DNA of 64,000 nt from Macrobrachium rosenbergii (Eukaryota; Arthropoda; Malacostraca; Decapoda; Palaemonidae). The position numbers and the translations under genes were made by a program. The notes under the pieces were generated by a model. The model had not been told where the DNA came from and did no database searches. It saw only the letters and a program-made list of their open reading frames with translations. The first letter of the stretch is position 1, and every line of letters begins with the position of its first letter. Location of the stretch: assembly GCF_040412425.1 (NCBI RefSeq), contig NC_089766.1, positions 49,530,797 to 49,594,796 of the forward strand. The letters are read 5' to 3'. Below, one piece after another: positions 36,179 to 48,526 of this stretch.

Positions 36179-36216
<38 letters not shown>
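36179..36216. repeat. (GA)n microsatellite
   Basis: About 19 units. Confidence 0.95.
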
Positions 36217-36220
<4 letters not shown>

Positions 36221-37135
36221 GCAGTAGACATTTTAAATCTTAGAAATTGTCATTAAAAAAGTAACTCGGTTAACAACATACTAACTTTTATGTTTGTCTT
36301 TCCCCTCTCGAAACCAGTGAGAAAATGGGTCGTATTAAAGAATGCTTGACAACCTTGGTAGTTTAGAACTATATCGCCTGAACAATAAAGATTATTCTCT
36401 AATAAGCTACCGGTATACCATTACCCTTTGATGATTTATGCTTCATGTTGAAGTACCAGTACTGTGAATACATCATTCGTTTGCAAAGCCTTTTGAGCGA
36501 CGAATACAACGTCGACTCGGTATTCATTTTATAAGGATCGTCACAGTGGCCTGATCTATTATTACTGATACTATTTTTCTTCCTGAGGAATCTATTTGTT
36601 CAATAACTCTTTTGACTTCAAGCCCTGCGGTGCTTCGGGCTCCATTGTCGGCGTTGTTAGTTTTGTGTGCTTTGAGTTTGTCCATTAGTCTTCTTTTATT
36701 TCTAGATTTTTCAAGTCTTAATATTTCAAGTAACTCATTTTTCAGAATGAGACCCGACTCTCAAGGCAACAGCATCATGAAGGCATATTTTCCACAATAA
36801 ATGAAAATGTTTACTATTCTTTGTCAAAAGCCTTTTCGAAAATCGACGCCCATGAAGTCAGTCACTTCCTCAGCGCAGACTTCGAACCAGCAGCTGTGGA
36901 TTCTACCGAGCAGTATCGTGACCGAGTCCACTTCAGCGCAGGAATGGCTCCATGATAATTAACCGTTATTACACATTCAGCTGGAAAAGGGGGCTGGGGA
37001 CGGCATTTTGGGGGTGCACCGGGGAAGGGAGATGTTTGGATCAATGCTGGAGTTTTGTCACTGCGATTTTCCATATGTCTTTTTTGGGAGCGCTCTTGAA
37101 AAATAATACTGGTAGACGACGGACGTCTTATTGAG
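36217..37135. other. unannotated DNA
   Basis: About 0.9 kb of unique DNA. A 62-codon frame at 36612-36800 is low-complexity L/S-rich with no support. Confidence 0.4.
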
Positions 37136-37625
37136 AGTATTACCGTACCTCCTTTCATATTCTCTTTCTTCCATCTTACTTTCCCCAAACCTCTCTTAAC
37201 AACTGATTCACAGTGCAACTGCGAGGTTTTCCTCCTGGTACACCTTTCAAATCTTTTTACTGCCAATTTCCGTTTCAGCGCTGAATGACCTCATAGGTTC
37301 CGGCGCTTGGCCCAAGTTCCTCTTTGGGCGAGTCGGTAGAGTTGTCGGCTAGCACTCGCCAGGCCCGAGTTCGAGTCTCCGGCCGGCTGATGAAGAATTA
37401 GAGGAATTTATTTCTGGTGATAGAAATTCATTTCTCGCTTTAATGTGGTTCGGATTTCGCAATAAGCTGTAGGTCCCGTTGCTAGGTAACCAATTGGTTC
37501 TTAGCCACGTAAAATAAGTCTGATCCTTCGGGCCAGCCCTAGGAGAGCTGTTAATCAGCTCAGTGGTTTGGTAAAACTAAAGTATACTTAACTTGGGCTT
37601 AAATTCTATATTCCATTCTATTCTC
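37136..37625 (+). mobile_element. Family A retroposon, copy 8, split by a nested SINE
   Basis: The 5' part (37136-37312) ends at GGCGCTTGGCC. The missing 3' end (CTTAAATTCTATATTCC, 37599-37615) resumes after the nested element. CTTGGCC on the left and CTTGGGC on the right are a likely duplicated target. Confidence 0.8.
37314..37594 (+). mobile_element. tRNA-like SINE nested in family A
   Basis: The head resembles a tRNA: an A-box-like GAGTCGGTAGAG region near 37330-37341 and a B-box-like GAGTTCGAGTC at 37367-37377, about 30 bp apart. The body includes AATTAGAGGAATTTATTTCT, GGTAACCAATTGGTTCTTAG, CCACGTAAAATAAGTCTGAT and CTGTTAATCAGCTCAGTGG, and ends AGTATACTTAACTT. I recall this body from decapod sequences; that attribution is unverified. 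It is a single copy in the window. Confidence 0.75.
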
Positions 37626-38821
37626 TCTTATTTTTGATGGGTTTCCGGTTACCTACAAAGTAAAATGCCTCAGCTTTCGACAGTTCTGTTAAGAGTTTCC
37701 AAACGTTGTCAGGATATTCTGAATCATGACGTTTTTCTGTAGATTTTAATATAATGCTTTCTGATTACTCCAACCCTTCCCATATTAGCTAATTAACATC
37801 GTGGAAGACTGGTTTTTCATTGTCGAAACTTGTGTATTTATGAATGTATGTGTACATGCATGTATTTTCATGCCTGCGCGATATTTTTTTACCGGAAAAT
37901 GCACAAGAAGTCAAAAGTAGGTAGAGAACAATATTGTAGTCTCAAATTCAGACTGGTAGAAGTGTAGGTATGCATGTATACATTGATGCGCATGGGAAAT
38001 ACATATATATACAGTATATATATACATATATATATATTTATATGTATATACATACACGTATTTATACACACACATACACATATGCTTGTGTGTGATTACA
38101 AAAAAATTGTTTAATGTTTTCATTATGTCTTCATGAAGTAATCTGATAAATTCAAATATGTTTCATGATGAACCTTATCTCTCTGAACTATTTGGTTAAA
38201 GTAATTGTCCCTTATCTGTTACATCGTTTATCGTAAATTTATTCTCACTTTATATGCAAATATTATCGACTTATTTCATTATTGTTGTTGCTGTTATACA
38301 TGTTGTTGGTCGAGAGTAATTGTTTAGCAATATTACAACGTCAATTACTGAATGCAAATTTCGCGTTCAAACGTTAAAAATTCGAGGACAGAGTAAATAG
38401 ATTAAAACTGGAGGACGCACAAAAGAGAATAATTAAAATTCAAAGACGGTAACAAACCGTAAAAATAATAAAGCAGAATATAAAATGCTAAAGATAAATA
38501 AGTAAATAAATAGCAAACAAAAATTATAAGCCCGCATAAAAACATGGCAAAAAAAAAAAATCCATGAAGGGAACTTGAGAAAATTCAGTCTGAGAAGGCG
38601 GGCTTTGCATATTGCGGACAAAATTCGTTGTGTGCCGTTCGCGTAGGAGAGACGGAGGCACGGAGGGGTATGGGGCATAGAGGGGGGGTTGTGGTCCTGG
38701 GGGTGGATGAGAGGAGGTGGCACTTTGGTGACACTCCAGAGCCAAGTGTCGCCTGGTTATTGATTGACGCATTGTCACGTAGGTAGGTAGGTAGGTCCAG
38801 GTCGGTCCGTGCGAGGCTGCG

Positions 38822-38825
<4 letters not shown>
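37626..38825. other. unannotated DNA
   Basis: A/T-rich with short TA/CA runs near 37995-38085. Frames on the minus strand at 38433-38950 are P/H/T-rich and unsupported. Confidence 0.4.
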
Positions 38826-38866
<41 letters not shown>

Positions 38867-39015
38867 CCTTCTGCCTCGTTGGTTATTATGAGGCTCTACG
38901 AGTTTTGCATGTTCGGTTTCGAGTGGATCGACACACACGCACGCACACACACAGGCACACCATCGCCCAGGAGTTCGTCGACACGGTGCGGCCCCCCCCC
39001 CCCTTTTTTTTTATT

Positions 39016-39017
<2 letters not shown>
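38826..39017. repeat. (TG)n, (CA)n and C-run/T-run cluster
   Basis: TG at 38826-38860, CA/CGCA at 38931-38955, a C14 run near 38991-39004 followed by T9. Confidence 0.9.
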
Positions 39018-39052
<35 letters not shown>

Positions 39053-39105
39053 GACTACTTCGATGACCATTAGTTTTGCGACTCCATTTAATAATATTGA
39101 TAAAT

Positions 39106-39170
<65 letters not shown>

Positions 39171-39217
39171 GTTTTCTTAGATGCCCATTGTACTGCGACA
39201 CCAGTTAGTAATTTTAA

Positions 39218-39295
<78 letters not shown>
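39018..39295. repeat. tandem (TC)n units with co-duplicated flank
   Basis: Three (TC)n arrays (39018-39049, 39110-39168, 39222-39295) are separated by related ~55-60 bp spacers. Each spacer has a GCGACWCCA-like motif, a TTAATAAT/TAATTTTAATAAA-like stretch and AATAAAT or ATAAATC just before the next array. Confidence 0.85.
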
Positions 39296-39297
<2 letters not shown>

Positions 39298-39420
39298 AAA
39301 AGTCATGCTCTTTTAGATTTAGTAAAAACATCTGTCTGTGTTTATTTATATATATTTACTTTAGAAACGTGCAGTTGAAACATGTCGGTTTCTGAAAGAC
39401 GAAAAAGGAAGTTTTACGTG

Positions 39421-39428
39421 ACACCAGT

Positions 39429-39495
<67 letters not shown>

Positions 39496-39559
39496 AAGAT
39501 GAAACCTGTTCATATGGAACAAGCCCACCAAAGTTGACTTGGAATTCAAGCTTTCAGAG

Positions 39560-39625
<66 letters not shown>

Positions 39626-39695
39626 AAGATGAAACCTGTTCATATGGAACAAGCCCACCAAAGGGGCTATTGACTTGGAATTCAAGCTTTCAGAG

Positions 39696-39770
<75 letters not shown>

Positions 39771-39840
39771 AAGATGAAACCTATTTATATGGAACAAGCC
39801 CACCAAAGGGGCCATTGACTTGGAATTCAAGCTTCTAGAA

Positions 39841-39909
<69 letters not shown>

Positions 39910-40110
39910 AGGACGAAATCTATTCATATGGAACAAGCCCACCAAAGGGACCACTGACTTGAAATACAAGCTTCCAAATAATATGGTGCTCATTAGGAAG
40001 AAGTAAGAGGAAGTAAAGGGAAAAAAGGATAGATCCCACTTATTAAAAAAGAAAAAATAAATTAATAAATAGATAGAAATGTATTAAAATGCAAGGAGAA
40101 GTTCTGTGAT
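39421..40110 (-). mobile_element. Family D (AAT)n-tailed repeat, copy 3, with four tandem tails
   Basis: Four (ATT)n arrays (about 39436-39492, 39559-39622, 39695-39767, 39840-39906) each precede the same ~70-90 bp: CAGAAGATGAAACCTGTTCA, GGAACAAGCCCACCAAAGG, GACTTGGAATTCAAGCTT. The last copy continues into the full body to about 40110. So the 3' end plus tail of a family D element was amplified fourfold. Confidence 0.85.
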
Positions 40111-40480
40111 TCTTTGTTGATAATTATACTGGTGGTGATAATCCTAGCAACAGCAATATTTATAATTTTGTGTTAATGATGAAGCTGTATTACATTATCA
40201 ACAAGTTGTTCCTGGTATTTTCAACAGATACTTTGTTGTGGCTATGGAGATATGAAAATGAACTACTTCCAGTCTCCCTTCACTTGCTAAAGATTATTTA
40301 TTTTTAGGAATTCATAAATTTTCAGGATATGAATGGATTGCATTATGTATATCTTTGGTTGAAAGAACTGTCCCTGCTAGATGCTTAAATGATGAAAGTT
40401 ATCCTATTGAATAACTGGACAAAATGAGCGATGTCAGTCTTTTATTTTTAGGTAAAAGTAAATTTACGTTAATTGAAAAT
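40111..40480. other. unannotated DNA
   Basis: Unique DNA. Nothing recognised. Confidence 0.4.
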
Positions 40481-40483
40481 GTT

Positions 40484-40775
40484 TTCCTTAATGCACTGTA
40501 GACATTACTGAAGATTCTTTGCAGCGTACCCCTTCGGCCCCTAGCTGCAACCCTTTTCTTTCTTTTTACTGTACCTCCTTTCTTATTCTCTTTCTTCCAT
40601 CTTACTTTCCACCCTCTCATAACAATTGATTCATAGTGCAACTGCGAGGCTTCCTCCTGTTATACCTTTCAAACCTTTTGCTCTCAGTTTCAGTTTTAGC
40701 GCTGAATGACCTCATAGGTCCCAGTGCTTGGCTCCTTTGGCCTAAATTATATATTCAATTAAATTCTTAATGCCT
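40484..40775 (+). mobile_element. Family A retroposon, copy 9 (5' truncated)
   Basis: It starts at GCACTGTAGACATTACT. Flanks TTCCTTAATGC and ATTCTTAATGC match at 9 of 11 positions, a probable target duplication. Confidence 0.8.
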
Positions 40776-41061
40776 CTTTTTCTTCTCTATGGAATTACTT
40801 TTTCAGACAACCTCTAATTATTTTTTGATATATTAACTTTTTATTATTTTAGGGTTAGACAGAGGCCCGATTCTGTTTTTAATCATGTTTGGAAAAGAGG
40901 AGTGATCGTTCAACAAAATCTCTAACTAGCTTCCTCCTTCAGAAAGTATCAATCTTTTGACATGAAAGTATTTTTTAAAACAAGGCGTTAAAGAAGGAAA
41001 TACTTCTTCACTCGGCAGTCAGTAGAACTCTTTCGGACAACTTCCGGCGCTGCTCTCGAAG

Positions 41062-41375
41062 AGTCCCCCGTACGGGAGTAGTGCCGTCAGTGCACCTGAC
41101 ACGATGCACTGTAGGCATTACTTAAGGTTCTTTGCAGCGTCCCTTCGGCCCCTAGCTACAACCCCTTTCATTCCTTTTACTGTACCTCCATTCATATTCT
41201 TTCTTCCATTTTACTTTCCACCCTCTTCTAACTATTGTTTCACAGTGCAACTGCGAGGTTTTCCTCCTGTTACACCTCTTAAACCTCCTACTGTCAGTTT
41301 TCCTTTCAGCGCTGAATGACCTCGCAGGTCCCAGCGCTTGCCCTTCGGCCTAAATTGTACGTTCTGTCTATCTGT
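41062..41375 (+). mobile_element. Family A retroposon, copy 10 (full length)
   Basis: It begins with the palindromic start CCCCCGTACGGGAG and ends TAAATTGTACGTTC followed by a TCTATCTG run. Any target duplication is unclear. Confidence 0.85.
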
Positions 41376-41544
41376 CTATCTATCAAGAAAAGTCCTGTGC
41401 GTCCAAGGACCTGGTAGACACACCAGCTTTCCTGGGATCCATTTGAACGGGGCCATTATTTCGAAGTCTCTCCTGCCCAGGACCCACTCATGCGGGTCCT
41501 GCTCCTGCCATTAGGCAAGACGCCACACGGCTCTGAGAGGAACA

Positions 41545-41546
<2 letters not shown>

Positions 41547-41600
<54 letters not shown>
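41547..41600. repeat. (TC)n microsatellite
   Basis: About 27 units. Confidence 0.95.
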
Positions 41601-41604
<4 letters not shown>

Positions 41605-41789
41605 AATGGATTTTGCTCTCTTGTAGATCTGACTATAAGTTAGTGCGGGATGGATTTTCCTTAAAGTGAGGTTCACTTATAAGGCGTCTCTTTGGTTGGT
41701 TTTGATTTCAAGATTTTATTGAAAGTTAGACTTTGAATGAGTTCTTCATCAAAAGGTTGTGTGACTTCAACAGTATGATGAAAATTGGT

Positions 41790-41847
41790 ATATATATGTA
41801 TATTATATATATATCCAGAATTTTATGACTAACAATATTATAAAATT

Positions 41848-41922
<75 letters not shown>

Positions 41923-41975
41923 ATTTTATATTTATATATATATACATATATGATATATATCTAGAATTTTATTAT
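41790..41975. repeat. (TA)n array between direct repeats
   Basis: ATATATCCAGAATTTTATGA and ATATATCTAGAATTTTATTA lie on either side of a ~65-bp TA run (41851-41916). TTGGTATATATA also occurs twice on the left. Confidence 0.8.
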
Positions 41976-42845
41976 TAAAACTACTTCACTTCAAGATATT
42001 AAATATGTTAGATTCATTTTTAGGTTTTACTGAATATTTTAATTTACGATCTTAACTAGGGTTGGCTTTAGCTTTTAAAGGTTTCAGTAAAAGTTTGTTT
42101 TGCGTTATGACTTAACCTCAAGGCTTCCTGAATGCTACCATTATTTGAGAGAATAGGCTTTTAGATTCGATCTTAGACTCACTACATTTCGTAAAACCAT
42201 TCGCTATTTGAGACGGAGATAGTGTCTTCTTTATCAGATAATTCATGTCACAAATTTTTGTCAAAGCGATGATAAAATGATTTAACACATATAGTGTGTC
42301 ATAGAATATCGACATTTTCAAGAGATTTTAATAACTGGAATTGGAATCGTTCCGGATACATTCGATGATCACGAAAAAATATTTGATGATTTAATTGCCA
42401 GCTGTTGACCGTGCAGGGGAACAAGAGGATTGAAAGGCCTACCACATATCAAGATCTTAATCGGTATACATATATACATATAATATACATATACATATGT
42501 ATATATACAGTATATACACACATACATGCACACGTATCACATGCAGTTCATGTAAGTTTGTAAATGCAAAAAAAAAAAAATTAACTCTCTTTCCCTTCCA
42601 ACCATTCGAATTCCTTGTTATTCTTGCTTAACAACTGGTTGTTCCCTTCCGCCGTCATCGTTGATATCATCGATATGTTTACGCTGCTCGAATCGTCGTC
42701 AGTCGCCGTTGAAAGCCCATAAATTACATTCCCTCACAGGGTGATAGTTTCCTGCCAGTCGCCCCTTATTCAGTTTAGGATATTCTCACGTTTGCTTGGC
42801 TAATGTTACACGGCCCTTGGGGAGTTCGTTCGTGGTGGGGCCTTT

Positions 42846-42846
<1 letters not shown>
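41976..42846. other. unannotated DNA
   Basis: Unique DNA with short TA runs near 42470-42520. Nothing recognised. Confidence 0.4.

Positions 42847-42891
<45 letters not shown>
42847..42891. repeat. (TC)n microsatellite
   Basis: About 22 units. Confidence 0.95.
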
Positions 42892-42897
<6 letters not shown>

Positions 42898-43336
42898 TGT
42901 CATACAGAGAGAGGTGTTCATTGCTTGAGAATGAAGAAATGAAGGCAGGCCCAGAGAGAGAGAGATGGAATGTATTTTTCTTTTTCTTGACCTCCGCATG
43001 GAGTTTATAATATGTACTTGTTTGTTTACTTATATCTTTTTTGGAGAGCTCGGTTATAAAGTATTTAGATTACTGGAATCATCCACGAAATACTTTAAGC
43101 AGGACATCCGTAAAGCATGTCGGAACTGCGGTCACGAACCAAAAGCCTGCGTGTGTGTGTGAGTGTGTGAATATGAATTGTGTAGGATTAATTTAGATTG
43201 AAAAGAAAAGGTGGAATCTATCGAGGAATTTCGTTGTTTCATAAATGCAAAGTAAGAAAAGTTGGGGCAAGCAGTTACGAAATATGACTGAAATTTATTT
43301 GTCATTTATTTGGTCATATTGCACAGATACATATAC

Positions 43337-43338
<2 letters not shown>

Positions 43339-43416
<78 letters not shown>

Positions 43417-43665
43417 CTGCCCTAAAATGGAAGACTGCAGTATCTGCAAAAATACAAAACTGAGAAAAATGTTAGATACACCCTTCCCACTTTTGATTTT
43501 GCAGATACTGCAAATGGGACCCCCTAAATGCTCGTGGAAAGCATTGAAAACTCATTCTGAAACTGCAGTAACTTGTGTATTAGTGTTTCACGAGCCCAGT
43601 AGGTGGCATATCTCAATTTCGAAAATTTTGCAGATAATGCAGTTTTCCATTTTAGGCCAGTATGT

Positions 43666-43755
<90 letters not shown>
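43339..43755. mobile_element. inverted-repeat element embedded in (TA)n
   Basis: A ~250-bp segment (43412-43665) sits between TA arrays (43339-43411 and 43668-43755). Its termini are ~40-bp imperfect inverted repeats: left TACTGCCCTAAAATGGAAGA, CTGCAGTATCTGCAAAA; right TTTTGCAGATAATGCAG, TTTTCCATTTTAGGCCAGTA. The frames through the interior are not supported as genes. The layout, a MITE-like unit with TA microsatellite on both sides, resembles the rice Micron element (established precedent); relation to it is not implied. Confidence 0.8.
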
Positions 43756-43758
<3 letters not shown>

Positions 43759-44391
43759 TATATATATGTATATATATATACACACAAAAATTACATCTTT
43801 CCTCGATGCATCTTTGAGGCAAATACAGCAGCTTTGGATTGTCACGTCCTGATTCCGTGTTGTCTGAAGCGGCCTCTGAAACAGTTGGCTGATGCAGACA
43901 GAGAAAAGTTTATTTCCAAGCAGGTGTTTCCTCAGAGATAATCGATTAAGTCTAAATAATAACTATGTTTCGTGAAGTACATATTTCAGTCGTCTGCATC
44001 GTTCACAAAAACAATGAAAAAATAAGAGAACGTGGTCTGTAGAGATGAATCACTATTTTGGCGGTTCAAGAACCTGCATGCCTTCCTGATTTTGTCAGTA
44101 TGATTTTATTTTATTGTTTTATCTTTATTTTATTGTTTTATCTTCATCTTGGCTCAACGGGTTTTGGACCAGGATACAACATAGAAATGGTTTCCGCCAT
44201 GCAGCGTAATGTTGAGGAGCTGTTCTCTCGTCAGTTCATGCTAATACCCATTAATTATCTTTTGTGAATATTTCAAATGATAATCACAGTATGTAGCCAC
44301 CAGTTTCGGAAATTTTTATAGAGAAACCCAAGATTTTAGTATTCTTCCAATGTGTCCAGATTGAGGTTATACATATGGTTAGCAACTTTCT
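43756..44391. other. unannotated DNA
   Basis: Unique DNA. A 69-codon frame at 44058-44267 has no recognisable domain. Confidence 0.4.
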
Positions 44392-44625
44392 ACCCGGACG
44401 CATTTTCCCGAGATGTCACCGAGTACCGAGACCTTTCCCTGAAACAAGCGGAACGCCATATCTTAAAAACTAACCATAGATTTTTTTTAAAGTAATCTCA
44501 TGTTTCCCACACCCAAATTGCCTGATCGATATTATCCTAACCTAACCTAACCTAAGCTAGGGGCATAGCAAAGAGACGGGGCTCGTGCAGTACTAGCATA
44601 CATCTCAGGAATTTGCAGCCCGGAC
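44392..44625 (+). mobile_element. Family H element, copy 2
   Basis: The element (44400-44617, 218 bp) has ends GCATTTTCCCGAGATGT and ACATCTCAGGAATTTGCA and flanking 8-mers ACCCGGAC and GCCCGGAC (7 of 8 identical). A tandem CCTAACCTAACCTAA run is at about 44535-44552. It is shorter than copies 1 and 3 mainly because this telomere-like run is shorter. Confidence 0.8.
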
Positions 44626-44754
44626 CAAAGATGACTGCTTGGTCAACAGCCGCTTCTCACACTGATTGCCTGGCATTGAGATTTATCTCCCATGGATACT
44701 GATAAAGCGACAGGCTTCAAAACCAGGAAGAAGTGTGCAGAAACAATGGATTGA

Positions 44755-45015
44755 ACTGAATTGAATAAAGAGTTCAGGCCAAAGGCACTGGGACCTATGA
44801 GGGCATTCATCGCTGGAGAGGAAATTAAGAGTAGGTAGGTTTGAAAGGTGTAACAGGAGGAAAACCTCGCATTTGCACTATGAAATAATTGTTAGGAGAG
44901 GGTAGATAGCAAGATGGAAGAAAGATATGAATGGAGGTAGAGTAAAAGGAATGAAAGGGGCTGCAGGTAGGGGCCGAAGGGACGCTGCAAAGAACCTTTA
45001 CATAGCACCCCCTGA
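44755..45015 (-). mobile_element. Family A retroposon, copy 11 (minus strand)
   Basis: The only long copy in this orientation. Read on minus it runs from CTTTGCAGCGTCCCTTCGGC to a TTCAATTCAGTTCAATC tail. The 77-codon minus-strand frame is incidental. Confidence 0.85.
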
Positions 45016-45442
45016 GGGCCGTTATTTCAATTAATAATATCATTCTCTTCTTAAACAAAATTAAATTGATAAGTAAAATATAATCTTCCCCCCCCTTTTT
45101 TTTTTTTCTAATTCCCCCTTTTTTTATTATTTATTTATTTAGTTAACTACTTAATTTTTTATGTACTCTTTCCCCCATTCTTTTCCCAGCCCGAGAAGAA
45201 CCCTAAAAGAGTTCAGAGGTCTGGTTAAACAAATCATTTATAACTAACTAACTATCCCCCCTAATGGGCAGAAGCATTACAAAATCTAGGTTAAAAAAGA
45301 GCTCTTGAAGAAATAGAGTCCAAAACCTCAAGCGAAAACAGAAGTCGATTCAAAACCGAAAAATGTGTTCAGTCTCCATTTCGGCAGATACCAAGGTTAT
45401 TTGAATGGACCAACGTAAAGTACATATTTTTATTAACAATTA
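45016..45442. other. unannotated DNA
   Basis: C/T runs near 45090-45122. Nothing recognised. Confidence 0.4.
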
Positions 45443-45443
45443 C

Positions 45444-45485
<42 letters not shown>

Positions 45486-45699
45486 TTTATGGTCCTTCTT
45501 GGCACAGTCGATATAATTGACAATTGCGCAGTTTTTTTTTAAATCGCGCAATTGCAGTTTTTTAAAATTTTTACAATTGCACAGTTTCTTGAAAAAAGAT
45601 AAGCCCGAATGCTACTTCTCCAGTAATAGTGAATTCCAAAAGAAATATGTATCTTCGTCACATTTACCTGAGAAAAGTTGAACCTGACAGTTTTAACTA

Positions 45700-45772
<73 letters not shown>
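45443..45772. repeat. (AAT)n and (ATT)n arrays in inverted orientation
   Basis: AAT at 45443-45484 and ATT at 45702-45772, each next to a TTTGAATG-A-CAACGT-like motif (TTTGAATGGACCAACGT left, TTTGAATGAACAAACGT right). The spacer holds a CGCGCAATTG / TACAATTGCACAG repeat. Confidence 0.8.
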
Positions 45773-46129
45773 TGAATGAACAAACGTCCATTCTGAACAA
45801 AACTCAAATTTTATTAACTGACAGAAGATTCTACAGAACAGATTGGCCATATGTGGAAACGGAAAGAGGGAGATAAAAAATGGATAACTTAACAGACAAT
45901 ACAAAAGCATTTCAGATTGGAAAACCAAGATAATGGTCCATGGTATTTCAAAATCACGTTATACCTCATTTTTTTAAATTGAGCAATTATCAGAATTTCC
46001 CTTTGTTTCACGTCTGTATCCCCTCATGCAATTCACCTAGATCAATAGGATTTATTGCACAGCATTTAATGTAAATATGAAGGTCTTGCTTTATAGTTTT
46101 GAAAGGTCTGGAACAGTCTCCTGAGGATG

Positions 46130-46376
46130 TCGTGCAGTTGGAACTTAAGAAGTTCGAGCGAAAATGCGATGCATTTCTACCCTAATACTATTCTTCTTGC
46201 ATTTTAATGCATTTTTATCTATTTATCCATTTATTTTTTGCTTTTTAATAAGTGATATCTCTTCTTTTTGTATTTTTACTTTTTCTTACTTCTTCCTAAT
46301 GAACACCACCATTTCTTTAGAATTTCAAGTCAGTGGCCCCTTTGGTGGGCTTGTTCCGTATGAATGAGTTTCATCT
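46130..46376 (+). mobile_element. Family D repeat, copy 4
   Basis: The plus-strand body has CTTGCATTTTAATGCATTTT, ACTTCTTCCTAATGAACACC, GTCAGTGGCCCCTTTGG and TTCATCTTGAAT, followed immediately by the AAT array at 46379. Confidence 0.75.
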
Positions 46377-46378
<2 letters not shown>

Positions 46379-46473
<95 letters not shown>

Positions 46474-46526
46474 TCAGTCAACTATTATATGATTTTTGGG
46501 AACACGATGACTTGGAAATACTCAAA

Positions 46527-46591
<65 letters not shown>

Positions 46592-46651
46592 CAATCAAGC
46601 AACTGTTATATGATTTCTGGAAATACAATGACTGTGGAAATACTTAGAGTA

Positions 46652-46708
<57 letters not shown>

Positions 46709-46760
46709 CAACTGTAATATGATTTTTGGGAATGCGGTGACTGTGGAGATACTCAAAGTA

Positions 46761-46814
<54 letters not shown>

Positions 46815-46843
46815 CAACTGTAATATGATTTTTACTCAAAGTA

Positions 46844-46891
<48 letters not shown>

Positions 46892-46920
46892 CAACTGTAA
46901 TATGATTTTTGGGAATGTGC
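46379..46920. repeat. five tandem (AAT)n arrays with a shared spacer
   Basis: AAT arrays (about 46379-46470, 46529-46593, 46652-46708, 46762-46814, 46842-46891) alternate with CAACTGTAATATGATTTTTG and GGAAATACTCAAAGTAAATA. Spacers shorten from ~58 to ~28 bp. The first ATT/AAT array is the tail of the family D copy. Confidence 0.9.
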
Positions 46921-47235
46921 TGAGAACACCCTCAAAAGTTACTTACATGTTCAGAGGCGATCCACGCACTCTAAAGAAACAAAAAGCTACAGTACAGTCG
47001 TTGAAGACAACAGATGTTTGGTTGAGCGCTTCCGAGAGTAATTTTCCTATTTTGAAACAGTGCCTCGTCAGTAGACAAGGTCATGACAGATTGAAGAGTG
47101 AGACAGAAACTGCTGGGCGTCGTAATTGAAGCTTCCAACAGAGTCCGATTGTCTGGCGTAATTGTTAATTGTTATGGACTGGTTATCGCCACTGTGATTT
47201 TCGGATCAGCGGAGCAGCGTAGTTGAGCAAACATT
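46921..47235. other. unannotated DNA
   Basis: Unique DNA. A 75-codon frame (46902-47129) has no recognisable domain. Confidence 0.4.
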
Positions 47236-47562
47236 GGGTTTAGTTAGTAACTTGCGACAGGCCGCAGGCGTTCTCCGTAGGGGGGTTAGTGGCGTCAGTG
47301 CGCCTCATGCGGTCCACTGTACAGGCATTACTTATGGTTCTTTGCAGCGTCCCTTCCTTGGGCCCCTAGCTGCAGCCCCCCTTTACATTCCTTTTATTGT
47401 ACCTCCGTTCATATTCTCTTTCTTCCATCTTCCTTTTCGCCCTCTCCTAACACTTTATTCATAGTGCAACTGCGAGGTTTTCCTCCTGTTACACCTTTCA
47501 AACCTTTTTACTGTCAATTTCCATTCTAGTTAGAAACTTGCGGCAGGCCGCAGGCGTCGGTG
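47236..47562 (+). mobile_element. Family A retroposon, copy 12, between long direct repeats
   Basis: The body (about 47268-47526) has the hairpin start CTCCGTAGGGGGG and lacks ~60 bp near the 3' end (the GCGCTGAATGACC block). On each side is a ~31-bp direct repeat with two mismatches, containing AACTTGCG-CAGGCCGCAGGC (47245-47272 and 47529-47557). This is much longer than the 10-13 bp seen at other copies. Confidence 0.85.
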
Positions 47563-47836
47563 TATGGGACATTGAGTCAAAATGAGACCCAGAAAAAACA
47601 AGTATAGATACAAAGCTAGAACTACTGATTTATTTAAAGGGATTTGGCGTCTCGACAACTTGACAAAAAGATAAAAAGGTAGAATAATAGAGGGGGTCAT
47701 GCTGGAGAAAATAAGCAACTAGAATTACTAGATAGGTAGATGAATAGATAAATAGGGAAAAAGAGTTGGAAAAATGAAGGGAATCGAGGAGGGAAGCCGA
47801 CACAAGAGACAAGGAATAAGAGAATGTGATGGGCAT

Positions 47837-47838
<2 letters not shown>
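47563..47838. other. unannotated DNA
   Basis: Unique DNA. Nothing recognised. Confidence 0.4.
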
Positions 47839-47877
<39 letters not shown>

Positions 47878-48053
47878 ATCTTCCCTCCACTGAATAATCA
47901 AGCTAATTTGCATAAAGTAAAGACGAGGGCCCACAAATTCAAAACATAACAGCACAAAGACACTCTGTAGGACGAAGACCGACTTTGAAATCCCCCAGCC
48001 ATCTATCTTACTTTCTATCTCTCTTTCTTGCGAATTCAAACACGCCCCCACCC

Positions 48054-48126
<73 letters not shown>

Positions 48127-48167
48127 CACAGCACACTAAGGTCTCGTTCTTATTCCTTGCTTTCTCC

Positions 48168-48242
<75 letters not shown>
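47839..48242. repeat. three (TC)n arrays
   Basis: TC at 47839-47874, 48057-48119 and 48172-48242, separated by unique DNA. Confidence 0.95.
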
Positions 48243-48245
<3 letters not shown>

Positions 48246-48526
48246 GATACTGTATTGTTGGTAATTTGTCATATTCGTTCTTCCTAAATACCGGCAGTCT
48301 TTCTTAAATTGTTGTTTCCCCCTCTCATCAATTATTTTTCTATGTTATAGCTTTATTGTTATCTTTCCCAATCCTGTCTGCCCGCCACCCAAAAAATTTT
48401 TACCTTGATACCTGATATATGAGGAAACCGCATTAATTGAAGTTGTATTTCTTCGAGCACTGTCAATGAACTAAACTTGGGTTACTTAAGTATAATGGAC
48501 TCCGCTCACGCAGATGCTAAAATAGA

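Noticed and set aside
36862..37266. 134-codon minus-strand frame
   Set aside because: Its N-terminal part is the antisense of a family A retroposon, and the rest has no recognised domain.
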